The notes: generated by a model from the sequence alone, not told the origin. Positions 10,572 to 22,420 are shown, counted from the first letter of the stretch. The stretch is 64,000 nt of DNA from Alisma plantago-aquatica (GCA_963693085.1 OY856411.1:1349782050-1349846049), one strand, 5' to 3'. Numbers and translations are program-made.

Positions 10572-13500
10572 TGTTACAACCCCAATTTTCGGGTTCTTTT
10601 GGGTGGAAATGCAATTTCCACAAATAAAGGTATGATTACGTATATTGAATGTTTGAATAGATTCCTTTGATAAATAACCTTGTGTGTTTGATTTTGTGGG
10701 CCTTGTTGGCTATTGGGCCCAATAACAAGAAAAAGGAAATAAAATATATAGTGTTTTATATAATTGAAAGAGTAATTATCTGGACATCTTGGACAACACA
10801 ATGTTAGAGACATCAAACAACAATATTCCAATTTATCTTTTAGTACACATGAAAATAATAATGTAAAATAAGAGGATTCTAGAAATTGAGAGGAAAATGA
10901 AGTTTCATGAAGCAATGGTACTTGATCTAATGAGATGCTTAAAAGATCAAGTTTGTATAAAAAGACATCCCAATAAATCTCAATTATAGAATATTATTGA
11001 GATAATATTAATGAGTTCCTATATTTCATTTAGAGGATAAAGCAAAGAGAGATGATAAGGAACTATCTATTTTGTGCATGTTTCCTTTGGATTACCAATG
11101 TCGCCATATGGGAAATCTATTAAATACTCTTTTTACAACAAAAAAATACTTTCCCATGAAGGCACTCCATAATTGTGAAGGAGGCCAATATAAGGCAAGA
11201 AAAGGGGGTACTTTGATGGTATATATGAATTATGGAATATAGAAAAGAAGTGGTTTATTTGTTAGTGTTTAGGATGTAGGGAAACTCCTTCCCATATCAA
11301 TATAGCGTGACCATAACTCTCCTTACGGCAAAAGGGGAAAGTGGGACTTTCCTAGAGGACTAACCCGGTATATCACGATAAAAGGGGACATACGAAGCTT
11401 GCAATCATATCCTTCCCTTCTCACCATCCTTCTACAAACCCTACCCTGATGCTGTATAAGATGAGCCATCCCTCCTTCTTTTGGACGTGTCTTGCATTAT
11501 GTAGAGATCAAGGACATCGAAAGTAGGGTTGCAGATCATTGAGGCATGGCAACCATCCCTAGCCCCTCCCCTACATTGTGCCCTAATCTAGGCGGACAAC
11601 CCTGAGCTCTGTAGAAAGCTCTAAGATCTTGCCCATCCCTGCCACGACGCCTAGAAGGCAGTGTAGTGGCCAAGGCGGTGAGTAGCAGACTTGGTAGAGT
11701 CTTTCCGCTGGTAAGGAAAGAAGGAGATAGAGAACTCTCCAACCTTGATCGTCGAGGTGAAGGGTAGTGGCTGTCCAAGTCTGCTCGCAATTGACTCCAG
11801 TATTGGCGTCAAGCGTCATTGGCACTAGCTCGGGAGGAATCTGTGGGGTTGGGGTGTAAGAAGTGTGAGGTGGCAGGAGGGAGGATGCCATTAGGGCGCC
11901 TCCAGCAGCAATAGAGGACTCAGTCGGGGTGACCGAGCAGCACAAAGAGGCCTACACCATCGGCTTTGGTGCGATGGCACCATGCACGACCATGGTGTGT
12001 GGGCAGGATGATCCTTGCCAAGGTAGGTCGGCCCTTACGGAGGCCTTGTTGGGGTTTGGAGCCCCCATCCTCATCGAGCGGCATCAAGCGAGACTGCTAC
12101 CACGGAAGACGCACACACGCGGAACCCGACTCCTGCGCAGGGTAGGAGAAGAAACAGACCGAAAAGACCAAACCACCCCCAACAAGCAAGGAAGCCAATA
12201 TGTTGAGGTAAGGGCATTTAAGTCTTTTAGTTATTTTTTGAGGACCCGCCCACGTGGCACATTAGGTGATGCGATCACTGATGTGTCAACATGTTATTGG
12301 TCTGAATCCAATTAGCTTGCAAAATATTTAGTTAATTATTGGTAACTCTGTTTGTAATAAGTTATATAAGAAACTTGCTCAGAAAAATGAGACAAATCCA
12401 AATAAAATATTATCAGAACCTGATTATGCTTCCTATTCCAAAAGTATGTGCAATACATGTGTTAATGTGATTAGTATAAAGGAAAGCCTAGATTTAGGTT
12501 AATATGATGCTTAATTGATTAGAATTGGTTATCTTATGTTCATACCTGATCTAGACATATATAATGAGTAAAACCTTGATAATGGTGAATAATGGACAAT
12601 TCCAAATTAGTAAACTTATATATGTTGATTTAGGATTTGAAACCAATGTAGACATCGTGATATAATCTTAATGCTAGTAATTTGATGTAGGTTTCATGAA
12701 GTGTCTAAGAAGTTTAATATGATGATTAGGGTTTCACTTAATATGCATAATGGAATCGATAATCTTAGAAACCATAACGTGAGGAGTTAGGGTTTGTAAC
12801 CCTAATCCATAGTCCAAACACGAGATAGTCCTAAACCTTTTTCTAGGGTAAAAAAGGTGATTAACTTGAATAATCCAAAATTTTTTGGAATAATGTTACT
12901 ATCAGTTGATCCTAAGCTTGTTAGGAGGAATATAGCAAGTTAATTAGGGTTTATGCTTAGTTCTGCTGTTTTAGGGTTTGTAGTGTTAATAATGAAGATG
13001 AACCCTAATGAAACCCTAAAAGGAAGTAGGAAACCCTAGGAAGCGAGTTCAAATGAATAGATCCTGATAAATTCAATAGTGAATAGATTATATGATGGTT
13101 TCAGGATCCTTGCTTGCCTGGATACTTCCTTTCTTGGACTATTGTTAACTTGTTGATTCGACTGAACAAGTATGTGGTTATTTATGAATAATCACCTTGA
13201 TTTTCATGGTATTTCCCAAATGTTTCTCGATTGATTGCAACCTAAACTGTTGGATGTTCAATTATGCAATCATATAAAGTCCCTATGTGTATCACAATTA
13301 ATATACATGTGTTTCTCGAACCTACATGCCACCCTGATGTACGTTGCAGGACCAAGCCCTAGAGGGAAGGTATGATTTGGTCAAGCCCCAGAGGGAAGAC
13401 CATTGGGCACCTCAAGAGGTGACCCCAGGTACCAAGCTCAGGATGGAGAAGGTGACCTTATCTCCCTTGCAAGGACAAAACCCTAAGAGAGGGTAATCTA

Positions 13501-13958
13501 GGGTTTAGGGCAAAAGCAGTTGATAAGTCACATTGAAAGTGTAATTTGGATTGTTAATCAATTATTTGTGATAATTAGGTTATTAGAAACTATTTGTGAA
13601 GTTTCGATTGTTCCTCACATACCAGTATAGAAATATACTGACCGGAATTTTGTTTGTTAGCATTTTAGATATATATCTGAAAAAGGACAAATAGTAAATT
13701 GAAATATTGTGAAGATAAAATTAATCTATTTGAGGAGGATTAGTTAGATAGACTTGTTCAGTGGATAGAAGTCTAAAACCAAAATTTCAAGGTATGCAAA
13801 AAGATTTATTTTTATTCCAGCTTTTCAGTTTATAAATAGTAGAATTTGATAATTATTTTTGATTAAATGTCAAACCATGGATCTTGAATTATTAGGATAG
13901 CATCTATAACCTTTTGGTATCCCTTGATTGGGGGTTACTGGGTGGTGGGGTTGTTACA
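10572..13958 (+). repeat. 3' LTR of gypsy element 2
   Basis: The LTR begins TGTTACAACCCC after a polypurine tract and ends GGGGTTGTTACA, so its ends form a TGTTACA/GTTACA-type inverted pair. Its last 0.34 kb is clearly related to 7960-8295: shared words include ggaggattagttag, gtggatagaagt, ggtatgcaaaa and the final gggttac...gttaca. The length is 3.39 kb. It contains a GC-rich block at 11400-12300. Sequence divergence from the 8295 edge is high, so either the insertion is old or the two LTRs belong to sister families. Confidence 0.75.
11400..12310. other. GC-rich block inside LTR 2, function unknown
   Basis: About 0.9 kb stands out by base composition from AT-rich surroundings and has overlapping open frames on both strands (about 120-130 codons). 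Translations are low-complexity and resemble nothing I recognise. A gaggtaag-like splice-donor word occurs near 12205. By position it could be the transcribed leader (R/U5) of the LTR or a captured gene fragment. No protein is claimed. Confidence 0.4.
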
Positions 13959-13959
13959 T

Positions 13960-14461
13960 GAACAACCAAACAACATACCAAGAGTGTCCTTACCATCAAT
14001 GGACATCACCAACAATTCCCTGATAGACTTCTTTAAACCATTCCCTTTTCATAACAACCCAATTGCAACCACCAAACTTGACTCACACGATGGAAAACTT
14101 AAAACAATGATCATGGAGGAGATTAGATCGTCCCAATGTCAAAACAAAAGAGTAAAGGAAAGAATATCATCACAGTTTCAGCGATCAACTCACTCACAAC
14201 TACACGTAAAAGATTGATGAAGAAAAACTTCTTTGCTTTAGAGGAGCAAGGTAAGATTCTTGATGATATGATTATAGCACATCAAATAATTTTACCATAC
14301 TACTCATATTCTACTGCTACACATGATAATGATAATCTAATAGACAATATAGAAGACATTCCATCTTGGCCATACATCCTTTCCTTCTCTAACATTTTTG
14401 ATACACTAGATATCACCTTTGACACTAAAGAAGTATCCTATTCGACATTAGATGATATATA
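13960..14461 (+). pseudogene. Probable ORF1 C-terminal remnant of the 13.96-kb LINE
   Basis: Two overlapping open frames (13924-14217 and 14136-14462) lie just before the endonuclease. They encode a basic, Lys/Arg/Ser/Thr-rich stretch and then an acidic one. This fits the variable tail between the zinc knuckle of ORF1 and the start of ORF2 in plant L1 elements. No DUF4283 core or zinc knuckle is visible. The assignment rests on position. Confidence 0.35.
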
Positions 14462-14579
14462 AAACCTCATGAAATGGCAAAACCAAAAAGACATATACAC
14501 AACACTAATACTAGTTTGCAAAATCTTTGAATCAACTCATAGATCGTGCCTAGACTACCCGCCATCTTATAATTTACAA

Positions 14580-15300
14580 CATGAAGATCTCCTCTGGAAT
14601 GTATGTGGTACGTGAAATCTTAAAAGAAGAAAACTAATACAACAACACATATGCAAAAACAACATATAATTATCATTATTGAGGAACCTAATTCCATGTT
14701 AACCCCATTTTCCTTAAAAGCTATTGGGGGAAAACGTATCAAAACTTGGTACCAAATACCATCGAAGGTTTCAAAGGAGGCATTAGCATAGGTATCAATA
14801 ACACTATGTTCTATATTTCTCATATCAAATACTGTGATTTCACCATTACCTTGCATATCACGAACACCTTTGACTCTAACATATGGATCTTCGTTGGTGT
14901 ATACGGTGAACCTAGTTTAGACACGGATCTTTTCATTAAAGAGTTAGATCATATTCTCAGGGCTCATGCATTGAGACCTTGGATGTTGGGAGGTGATTTC
15001 AATCTTATCACATGACCTTCTGATCGGAAAAACCAACAACATCATATAGGTTCACTGACCTCATCAAGTAAAAACTTCAGAGACCTCATCATCAGACACA
15101 TCATGATCAACATCATTCCCTCCAATGCTCTTTACACATGGAACAGAAACCACTCCTAGGCAAAAATGGACCACTTCTTTTGCACTCCCTCTTGGGAAGA
15201 CCTTTACCCACATTCCTTTGTCTCTATCTCACATACACCTATTCTTACCATTTTCCTATCATCATTGACACTAAACCTATCAAATAGGGTCCCTGACCTT
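14580..15300 (+). pseudogene. LINE endonuclease (APE-type) remnant
   Basis: Reading across frames gives LLWNVCG with NLKRRKLIQQH (about 14590-14640) and an EEPNSML region equivalent to the usual QETK block. WIFVGVYGEP (about 14883) and MLGGDFNLI (about 14985-15010) follow, the latter corresponding to the conserved GDFN motif. The enzyme nicks target DNA to start target-primed reverse transcription. A TGA follows GDFNLIT and later parts are out of frame. Confidence 0.75.
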
Positions 15301-15939
15301 TTAGAATTGAAAACTTCTGGTTGTTGGATCCATCCTGTATAAACATCTATAAACAAAAATGTGCTACTTTCACACATACCTCCTCAGAATTAGATTATCA
15401 TATTCTCAATAACACCAGAAGAATTAGGTCAACCCTCAAAGTATGGAATTTTTTTTTGGAAACATTATGCACCAAATTCTGATCTAGAATAACAACCTCT
15501 TTTTGTGGTTATGACCCTCAGGCTGACCCTTCTCTCACTCTCTCCATCAAGGTAGAATTGGATCACATCCAAAACTACATAAAATCCATTTGGAGATAGA
15601 GAGCTAAGATCAAATGGGAAAAAGAAAGTGATAAAAACACTAAATACTTCCATAAATGCTGCAATAACAATACATGAGTTTATATCATATCCAAACTGAA
15701 TATCATTGGTAACCTCACCTCAAACAAATACAACATTACCAATCATATCATAGAATACTTCCATAACATTTTCAACTCTGGCCACGAGCCCATCATCTTA
15801 ACCTCCATAAATTGGGATGAGTTTTGCAACAAAACTTACCTTCTCCAAACAACATTATCTGAGAATTCACCCTTGATGAACTCAAAGAAGTGGTCTCGTC
15901 CTTAGGAAAAAATAAATCACCAAGCCAGATGGCCTCAAA

Positions 15940-16830
15940 TTGAATTTTACCTCTCTTTATGTGAATACAAAAATGGTGATTTCATGCACCTTCTCCTCTC
16001 CATCCAATATAGTCTTGATAAAAAAGTGGACCAAACAGATTCAATTACTCAATTTAGACCCATCAGTCTCATCAACACTTTCTACAAAATTTTGGCAAAA
16101 GTTCTTAGCAATGGTATCAAAGCACAACTAGACGACATCATAGCTCAAAACCAAAATGCTATCTTAAAACATAGAAATATTCAAGATGCTAACATCATGG
16201 GAAATGAAACTCTCCATCTCTATTACAAGAATAAAACACTGGTGCTTGCCATCAAACTTGATTTGAGAAAGCCTTTGATTTCATAAATGGGAAATGGCTC
16301 ATACATACGATGAGAGGATATGACTTTCCAGAGAAATGGATAAAGTGGATACATGCTTGCATTTCTACCAATACTTTCTCCACCATCATAAATGGTACGC
16401 CCTTCAGTCACTTCCATAACATGAACGACCTCAGACAAGGGGATCCATTACCACCTTACCTCTTTATCCTAGTTACATCACTTCTCACTAACACGATAAA
16501 AAAGGCACCTCATACAGTCTCATTGAATCACCAAATGAATGTTTTAAAAACATCATTCAATATGCATATGGCACCATGATTCTTGTTAAACATGAAGACA
16601 ACACAATACTCAATACTATTCGAATCATTGGTATCTTCTCTTACATATATGGTCTCAGAATAAACCTCAGTAAATCATCCATCAGTGTTGTCAACATAAC
16701 TGCAAAAATTATCCACAAATATCATACCATTCTAAAATGCAAGACTAAAGCATTTCCAGTCATGTGCCTTGGCTTACCTATCTCCCCCAACCCATACAAC
16801 ACCGATCATGGATTCCAATCATAGATAAAA
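15940..16830 (+). pseudogene. LINE reverse transcriptase remnant with destroyed active site
   Basis: Recognisable blocks: FRPISLINTFYKILAKVL (about 16045-16100), LAIKLDL (about 16245) and WIKWIHACI (about 16338). Further on come NDLRQGDPLPPYLFILVTSLL (about 16420-16482) and GLRINLSKSSISV (about 16650). In the frame giving IIQYA...ILVKHEDN, the catalytic YADD motif reads YAYG at 16561-16572, so both aspartates are gone. Several stops and frame changes also occur. Confidence 0.85.
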
Positions 16831-17539
16831 TTTAACACAAACTCTCTTCCTGGATCAATAACTTCCTTAACTTGGTTGGTCGTCTTACTCTCCTCAACAA
16901 TACCATAAGACCCATTAATACCCACTATCTTAGTTGCATTCCTTTACCAGTCAAAAGAAAACAATAGATTGACTCTCTCAGATTTTTTTTAATGAAATCG
17001 TTTCTTAGATAAAGCAAACAAACTTAGGCTACACTTGGTCGATTGGGACACAATCTATGCCCCATTAGAATTCAGGGTATTGGGGTATCATCAACATCAA
17101 TACGCACACAATCTGCCTTATCACAAAAATTATACATGCTCTCATCACCAACACCCCAAAATTCTAGAAACCATTCATTCTCCATAAATACTACAAAACT
17201 TCAAACCCATGCAACAAAACAAAAAAAGAAAGAATATCCTTGCCACTCTAGAAATACATCAACAAAAATTTGGACACCATTGTCAGTATGATCAACATCC
17301 CACCGCATGCCTTTACTAACTTTAATTTCTGAACCGACCCATACTATCATAAAAACTCTATCCAAAATTCCATTATAGACTTCAACATACCTCTACATCT
17401 GAAATATACTAATACAACTAAATCTCTTCATCTGCTCACTAGCAACAAACTTTATGCCTTCAAAACCCACATTACACAACTTTTCATTCCAAACACAATA
17501 CAAGATATCATACAAAATCTTGAATAGCATACTGCTAGC

Positions 17540-17800
17540 AGTATATCTTGGAAATGGGGAACCCTTTTTGCTCCAAACAAAGCCTACTACTTCCTTTCAT
17601 ACAGAGGCCACATATCCATTTTTGCACCTTTTTAGAAAATGAAATTGCCACAAAAGTTTAAAATCTTCTTTTGGCTTATCACAAATAATAAAATCCTTAT
17701 TGATCATAACCTTATCACAAGTGGATTCCTGGGTCCTACCAGATGTTATCTCTATCTCAAAGATGAAGAAACTACTGAAATCTCTTCTATCTTTGTCCTC
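17540..17800 (+). pseudogene. LINE zf-RVT (C-terminal zinc-binding) remnant
   Basis: The translation PQKFKIFFWLITNNKILIDHNL and TRCYLYLKDEET matches the pattern of the zf-RVT region at the end of plant LINE ORF2. Relatives there have a K..K.F.W......L.....L core followed by CxxC and ETxxH. The Cys pair is partly lost (C-Y-L-Y). Confidence 0.7.
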
Positions 17801-18500
17801 TCACAGTTCAATTTCTCCATCTTTTTTCTCATCCTTGATCTATCGCAAACTTTACTATATTACCGACACGGATCTTTAGGTTCAAATCCTTTCACACTAA
17901 TCATTCATCACCAAACCTGATCATTGCCATTCTATGGAAACAATAATACCACTCGTCCTTTTATTCAGATTCAGAACGAGATTGAACATTCCTTATCTAT
18001 CATTTCGTTATGGGGGACTGGCATCAATATCGACGATGTAAACATGTCTCTTCTTCTTCTTCAAACACTCACACTTTTTGTCAGTGGTCGGATGCCTTCT
18101 CACTCACCTATTGTTTGTCAAAATTGCATCATGTGCCAAAGTCCACATGAACATTTTTAATTCTATGGGGACCTTGACTTTCCAAACCATTACCCACTTG
18201 CCGTCAGCTTTTATGTCTCTGTGCTTGTGGATTAAGGAGTACGCTGTTATTTATTGTGGTAAACATTTGGGAACTTGTGCCTCTCTCTTATTGATCGGAT
18301 GTTCCTCAAGTTGTTTCCTCTTTGATATCCATTCCAATTCCATACACCTTGAAGTCATAATCCCAGTTATCCACTCATACACGACAATCAAGTGGGTCAC
18401 ATTCAGCCATACTATTATATGCGTCCTGATGGTGCCACTCTAATCACCAATACATTTTCTTACAAGGGTATTAATATGCCCTTCAAATCAATTCGAAGTA

Positions 18501-19276
18501 ACATCTGAAGGATAATATAGCTTAGTCATTCGCTCCTCCTGACGCCTCCGGACAGATTGTTTCCCACATCGTGTTCAATTCCTCACCCACCTTGTTGCAC
18601 CTCTTTTTAGTCTTTGAGAACATTTCACCGTATACTATTTGTTGTTAATTGGATGCCACTATATTACCAGTGGCAGGTCACATGCTCAAGGCAAGATTTC
18701 TACTTTGATTCTCCTCAACACCATGCTATCTTGAATGTGATGATGTCTCAAGATATGTTATGCAAATACGAGATGCTTAAGTAAAATAGATAGCAGTGAA
18801 AGTACCAAAGCAATAACTCCAAATTAAGGAATTACGCATACTCGTAATTGTCGATGTTATCGGTTTTCTTGGGACTGCAGAAAATGAATTCAATCGCTGA
18901 TGATAAAAGATGATCAGTCTGGACCTAGCATGATCACAAATCATTGGTGATATTTGGGGACAAAGTCAAATGTGGAGTGCTCAACGATAATGATGGTGGG
19001 ACACATCTTATAGGAGTATAGTTACTACGAGCTTAATGTACATAGTCATCTCTTGCAAAAAATTAACTTTGGTTTGCTTCATATAAAACTTTACTATATA
19101 AACTCGAAGGACAAAAGGTTGACGTGACTCCAGTCAAAGGCCTTCTAAAAGGACCCTCTCCATCTGAAAATAAAATTAGAAACCTCTAAAGTCCCCATGC
19201 TCTAAACTAGGCCAAAAATAAGATGCCCACGTATATTAAGATTTTCTTTTTATCTTCTGCAATAAAAGTACATGTT
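18501..19276. other. Non-coding stretch between LINE and CCT gene
   Basis: No recognisable protein, RNA or repeat. The part next to 19276 should contain the 3' UTR of the minus-strand CCT gene, but no clear AATAAA signal was seen on that strand. Confidence 0.5.
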
Positions 19277-20061
19277 TTAAGGTCCATATGGAAAAATGGT
19301 ATTGTTCATAGTGAGAGACGAGAAGTCTTCGTCGAGGATTTCCGCCGCCCACTTCTCGTCGCCATAACAGTAATCCACATCTTCTGCTGTCGTTCCGGCT
19401 GTCGCTGTCAGGGCCGCATTACCCACCGACTCGTTCCAATTGTACCAAGGTACGCTTCCCTCGCTGTCGCCTGACGCTGCGGTATCTCCGTCAACCTCCT
19501 GCTCTCCCGTGGCCTCCCCGTTCTTCGCGAACCGCCCCCGCACTCGCGGCCTGCTGTCGGCGAGCGTCTTGCGGCAGGCGTACTGTTGCTCAAAAAAATC
19601 AATACCAACACGAGTTAGGCTTATGGAGGAATCATCGGGTGTCAGGTGACGATAAAAACAGAGGACGATGGGCTTACCGTAATTTTTTTCTGGAAGTTCC
19701 TTTGGCCACGCTTGCTGCGATACCGCTCAATCCTCTCCTTGCGCTCTTCAGCGCTGTAGCGGCCCACTCGCCCGCCAACTCCGGCTCCTTCAAGAAAGGC
19801 GGATTCGTGGAATGGGTCGGCGTCTGCTGCCGGCAGGGTCTTCTTGCTCGTTGGGCTATCTAGGCTGTAATCATTCATGTAGGAGTAGCTCGGTTGGGGT
19901 CGGGTAGGAAAGTAAAGCTCATCGGGTGCGTAGGATGAGTATGAGGATGCGACGTCCTGGTGTGGTGGAGGAACGTTGTAGGGAGGAAGAGGCGGAGGTG
20001 AAGAGGACGATGATGACGAGAAGAATGGCTGGGCGAAGGGATCATCATAAGCGTGGAACAT
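19277..20061 (-). CDS. CCT motif family (CMF-type) protein, two exons
   Basis: Exon 1 is 20061-19678 (128 codons). The intron is 19677-19583 (95 bp, GTAAGC...CAG, phase 0) and exon 2 is 19582-19277 with TAA. The predicted product is 229 residues. A Ser run (residues 15-21) and Pro-rich N-terminus are followed by a complete CCT domain at about residues 100-143. It reads RYSAEERKERIERYRSKRGQ and RNFQKKIT up to the intron, then YACRKTLADSRPRVRGRFAKN. The C-terminus is acidic. The intron splits the CCT domain. There is no B-box or response-regulator domain, which fits the CMF subgroup. CCT proteins act in the nucleus, often with NF-Y subunits, in flowering, sugar or chloroplast-related transcription; the specific role here is unknown. 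The start at 20061 is preferred over an in-frame ATG at 20145 because the TATA-like box lies between them. No disruption was seen, so it is probably functional. Confidence 0.93.
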
Positions 20062-20130
20062 GGTTACTGCAGGTGGTCGTCGCTGTGATGGATGCTTGTT
20101 GAATGCAGGTTGAAGAGAGTGTGCCGTGGG

Positions 20131-20138
20131 TTTTATGG
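20131..20138 (-). promoter_or_regulatory. TATA-like box of the CCT gene
   Basis: On the minus strand the sequence CCATAAAA lies about 70-77 bases upstream of the preferred ATG at 20061. A pyrimidine-rich stretch (acactctcttcaacct) follows, where transcription could begin. This placement gives a short 5' UTR and excludes the ATG at 20145 as the translation start. Confidence 0.45.
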
Positions 20139-20339
20139 ATGGCAAGAGCAGGGAAAAGTGATGAAGGTAGTAGCGACGTGGTGGGAGAGTGGGACTGTGG
20201 CGAGGGTAGGGAGGGACGCAGAATGGAGTTGACTAAAACTAGTATCACTACCAATCTGCACTCAGCGCGGTCGCACTCACAATTCACAAACGCAGAATGA
20301 GGTAGTGGGGACGGACAACAATCAGGCCATATCATTCAA

Positions 20340-21479
20340 GTACATTTCAATTTCAATAATTTGCCTTTTGCTTGACGTGAATTCGGCAAACTGATTTTCA
20401 CTGAAAGCAGTCTGGTCATATGGAAGGGTGATTATACGATTGTCTTAGATACATTTTATCCAAATAAACGCATCTGTAAAGGACATACTATTAGGAGGTG
20501 GCGTGGTAGCGAGGGGGATGTTTTTTTACGGTAGTCATTGTTGTGCTTAGCCTGGATGATGAGTGAATTATGTTACTTTTGTACACACATTTTGAGAGAG
20601 TAAAGGTCCATACTTTTGTACCTTTCTTCCAATCTAGATACGACACTCTAACCCCTGTTGGTAAAAAGGTTGGTTAAAGGTTTGATCTATGGTTGGTGTT
20701 CTACATACTTGCTACTTTATTCTTTGGAAGGGGCTGGTGCTTGAGTGATGTTCATATTCACCTCACTCTCTCCTTATAGGAACAAATAGAGATAATAAAT
20801 GAACTAATTAGAGTATTACTCATTCCTTACTAGAACAACAACGTATACACTCAACTTTTACACCAATTCTACCAGCTTTGGAAGCCTACAACAATCTTTC
20901 AGAAGAGCAATGATGTGAAGCTCAAGGTATTGGCTCAAGGAAATATAAGGAAGACCATTAAAACCATATCACACATGAGTAATTATCATGCACCAATATC
21001 TAGTGATTGTATTCGTTGATGCACTAGGATGAGCGGTAAGACAATAACAATTTGTCTCTAGGATGAGCGGTATATCTTTTGGAATTTGAGAGAGATCATC
21101 ACTATATCATTCAACCATCTATTCAAACCAAGGTTAGTAACCATTCATGACTTTTTAAATCCTCATCAGTGTATAAATCTGCCAGATCAATCAAATATTG
21201 CACACCCAAGAAAAACTTCTCAATCAAATAAGATAATATTTCCCAACTTGTAGAATGAATTGTGTTACCCCATTTAAAAACAAGAGAGAAAGATATTCAT
21301 CCTTCTACAGATAAACTTGCTAATTTATCTTTCATTTAACCAATACCTAGTAAGTCCCATAGCTAACATTTTAATCAATATTAGTCTACTTGTCATATAT
21401 TGTTTAGTACACAACCATATATTGGCATGTCCAAGAGCCTATTAAGATAGTCATGGAATTATTTCCTTCTTAGGTTGCC
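20340..21479. other. Non-coding intergenic stretch upstream of the CCT gene
   Basis: AT-rich, without recognisable genes. The first few hundred bases should include the CCT gene promoter. A 15-bp direct repeat (ctaggatgagcggta) occurs at 21024-21038 and 21058-21072. The right end may contain the decayed C-terminal part of the minus-strand LINE annotated next. Confidence 0.5.
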
Positions 21480-22420
21480 TCCAGCCATGGAGTAGGCAAA
21501 TTATAAGCCAGTTTCCTTTTTGAATGAACATATCATCAATGAGTTAAATATTGTCCATGTATGATTTCGAGAAGATATTTGAATTTCTTTCATTGAGCAT
21601 CATACTTGAAATACTTCCAAGATTTTAGTTGACCTTTTAACATCATTGAGGATTCCTTTACTAGATTCAAAAAATATGAGAACATCATTGACATATAGTA
21701 TGTAAGACATCACCTTCATATTGTGTATTGTCTATGGTGTATTCTCTTATATTCTTCTTCTTAACTTTCTCCCTCAACATCGTATTGATTCCGTCCATGT
21801 CTATGGAAATGATGAAGAGAACAACGAGCCACCTTGTCTCAATCCATTAGAATTATAAAGAAACATTTATGTCTCGTTGATTATTAGAGAGAAGGATGTG
21901 GTAGTTACACATCATTTCACCATGTCAATCCATTTTTCACAGAAACCCAAACATTTGAGGTAGCTCCACAAATGTTTCCAGTTGATTGTATCATAGTCCT
22001 TGGTGATGTATAATTTGAGTCATGCATATGGGGTACTTCCCTTCAACTAGAAGTTCATTCTTAACTCTACAGCTCACATAAAATAATCTTAATACACCTT
22101 CCCTTGACAAATGCTACTTGGTTAGTAAAATGACTCAAGGAAGTATATTAGATAATCTTCCATTAATGACCTTAGGCTATGATTTTGTATATGATATAAC
22201 AATAGGCTATAGTCTTGAAAATGCCAAGAGTAGCAATGATTTTAATCTTTGATATACTTGTAAGAAACACATAGCTTATTTGTTTAACCATATTACCACC
22301 ATTAAAGAACCACCTCACATCCTTTGTTTATAAACCTTCTTCAATTCATGTGAAAGTAGCCATTAAAACCATATGAACCCTAGACCTTGCATAGCCAATG
22401 GTCCATACTGCATTTTTATT
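21480..22420 (-). pseudogene. LINE reverse transcriptase fragment, minus strand
   Basis: Minus-strand translation gives, in order, VRWFFNGGNMVKQISY, SKIKIIATLGIFKTIAYCYI and IYKIIA (about 22325-22165). NQVAFVKGR-like words follow near 22115, then KDYDTINWKHLWSYLKCLGF and CEKWIDMVK (about 22005-21915). TTTSFSLIIN and NGLRQGGSLFSS (about 21895-21810) come last. These are blocks of a plant L1 RT: DFRPIACCNVIYKI, QVAFVKGR, AYDTINW, GLRQGDPLSP. Stops and frame changes are frequent. No endonuclease or clear tail remains. It is independent of the plus-strand LINE starting at 22907. Confidence 0.82.

Larger units (their letters stand above)
13959..18500 (+). mobile_element. L1-clade LINE, plus strand, decayed
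   Basis: The element begins directly at the end of LTR 2. In order it carries an ORF1-like tail, an endonuclease domain starting near 14580, a reverse transcriptase at about 15940-16830 and a zf-RVT segment near 17540-17800. Numerous frameshifts and stops are present. The 3' end is not defined: no poly(A) tail or target-site duplication was recognised, and 18500 is an estimate. Coding strands are A/C-rich, unlike the GC-rich LINE at 22907-27701, so this is a different family or a much older copy. Confidence 0.82.

Noticed and set aside
11536..11945. Minus-strand frames of 84 and 120 codons
   Set aside because: They lie inside LTR 2, have no domain, and overlap open frames on the other strand in a GC-rich block.
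12700..13050. Frequent aaaccctaa words suggesting interstitial telomere repeats
   Set aside because: They are scattered singly and never in tandem, so they are not a telomeric array.
15465..15653. Minus-strand frame opposite the LINE at 15.5 kb
   Set aside because: A shadow of decayed LINE sequence, with no domain.
20061..20145. In-frame upstream ATG at 20145 as start of the CCT protein
   Set aside because: The TATA-like box at 20131-20138 lies between the two ATGs, so the transcript should begin downstream of 20145. The extra 28 residues look like leader translation.
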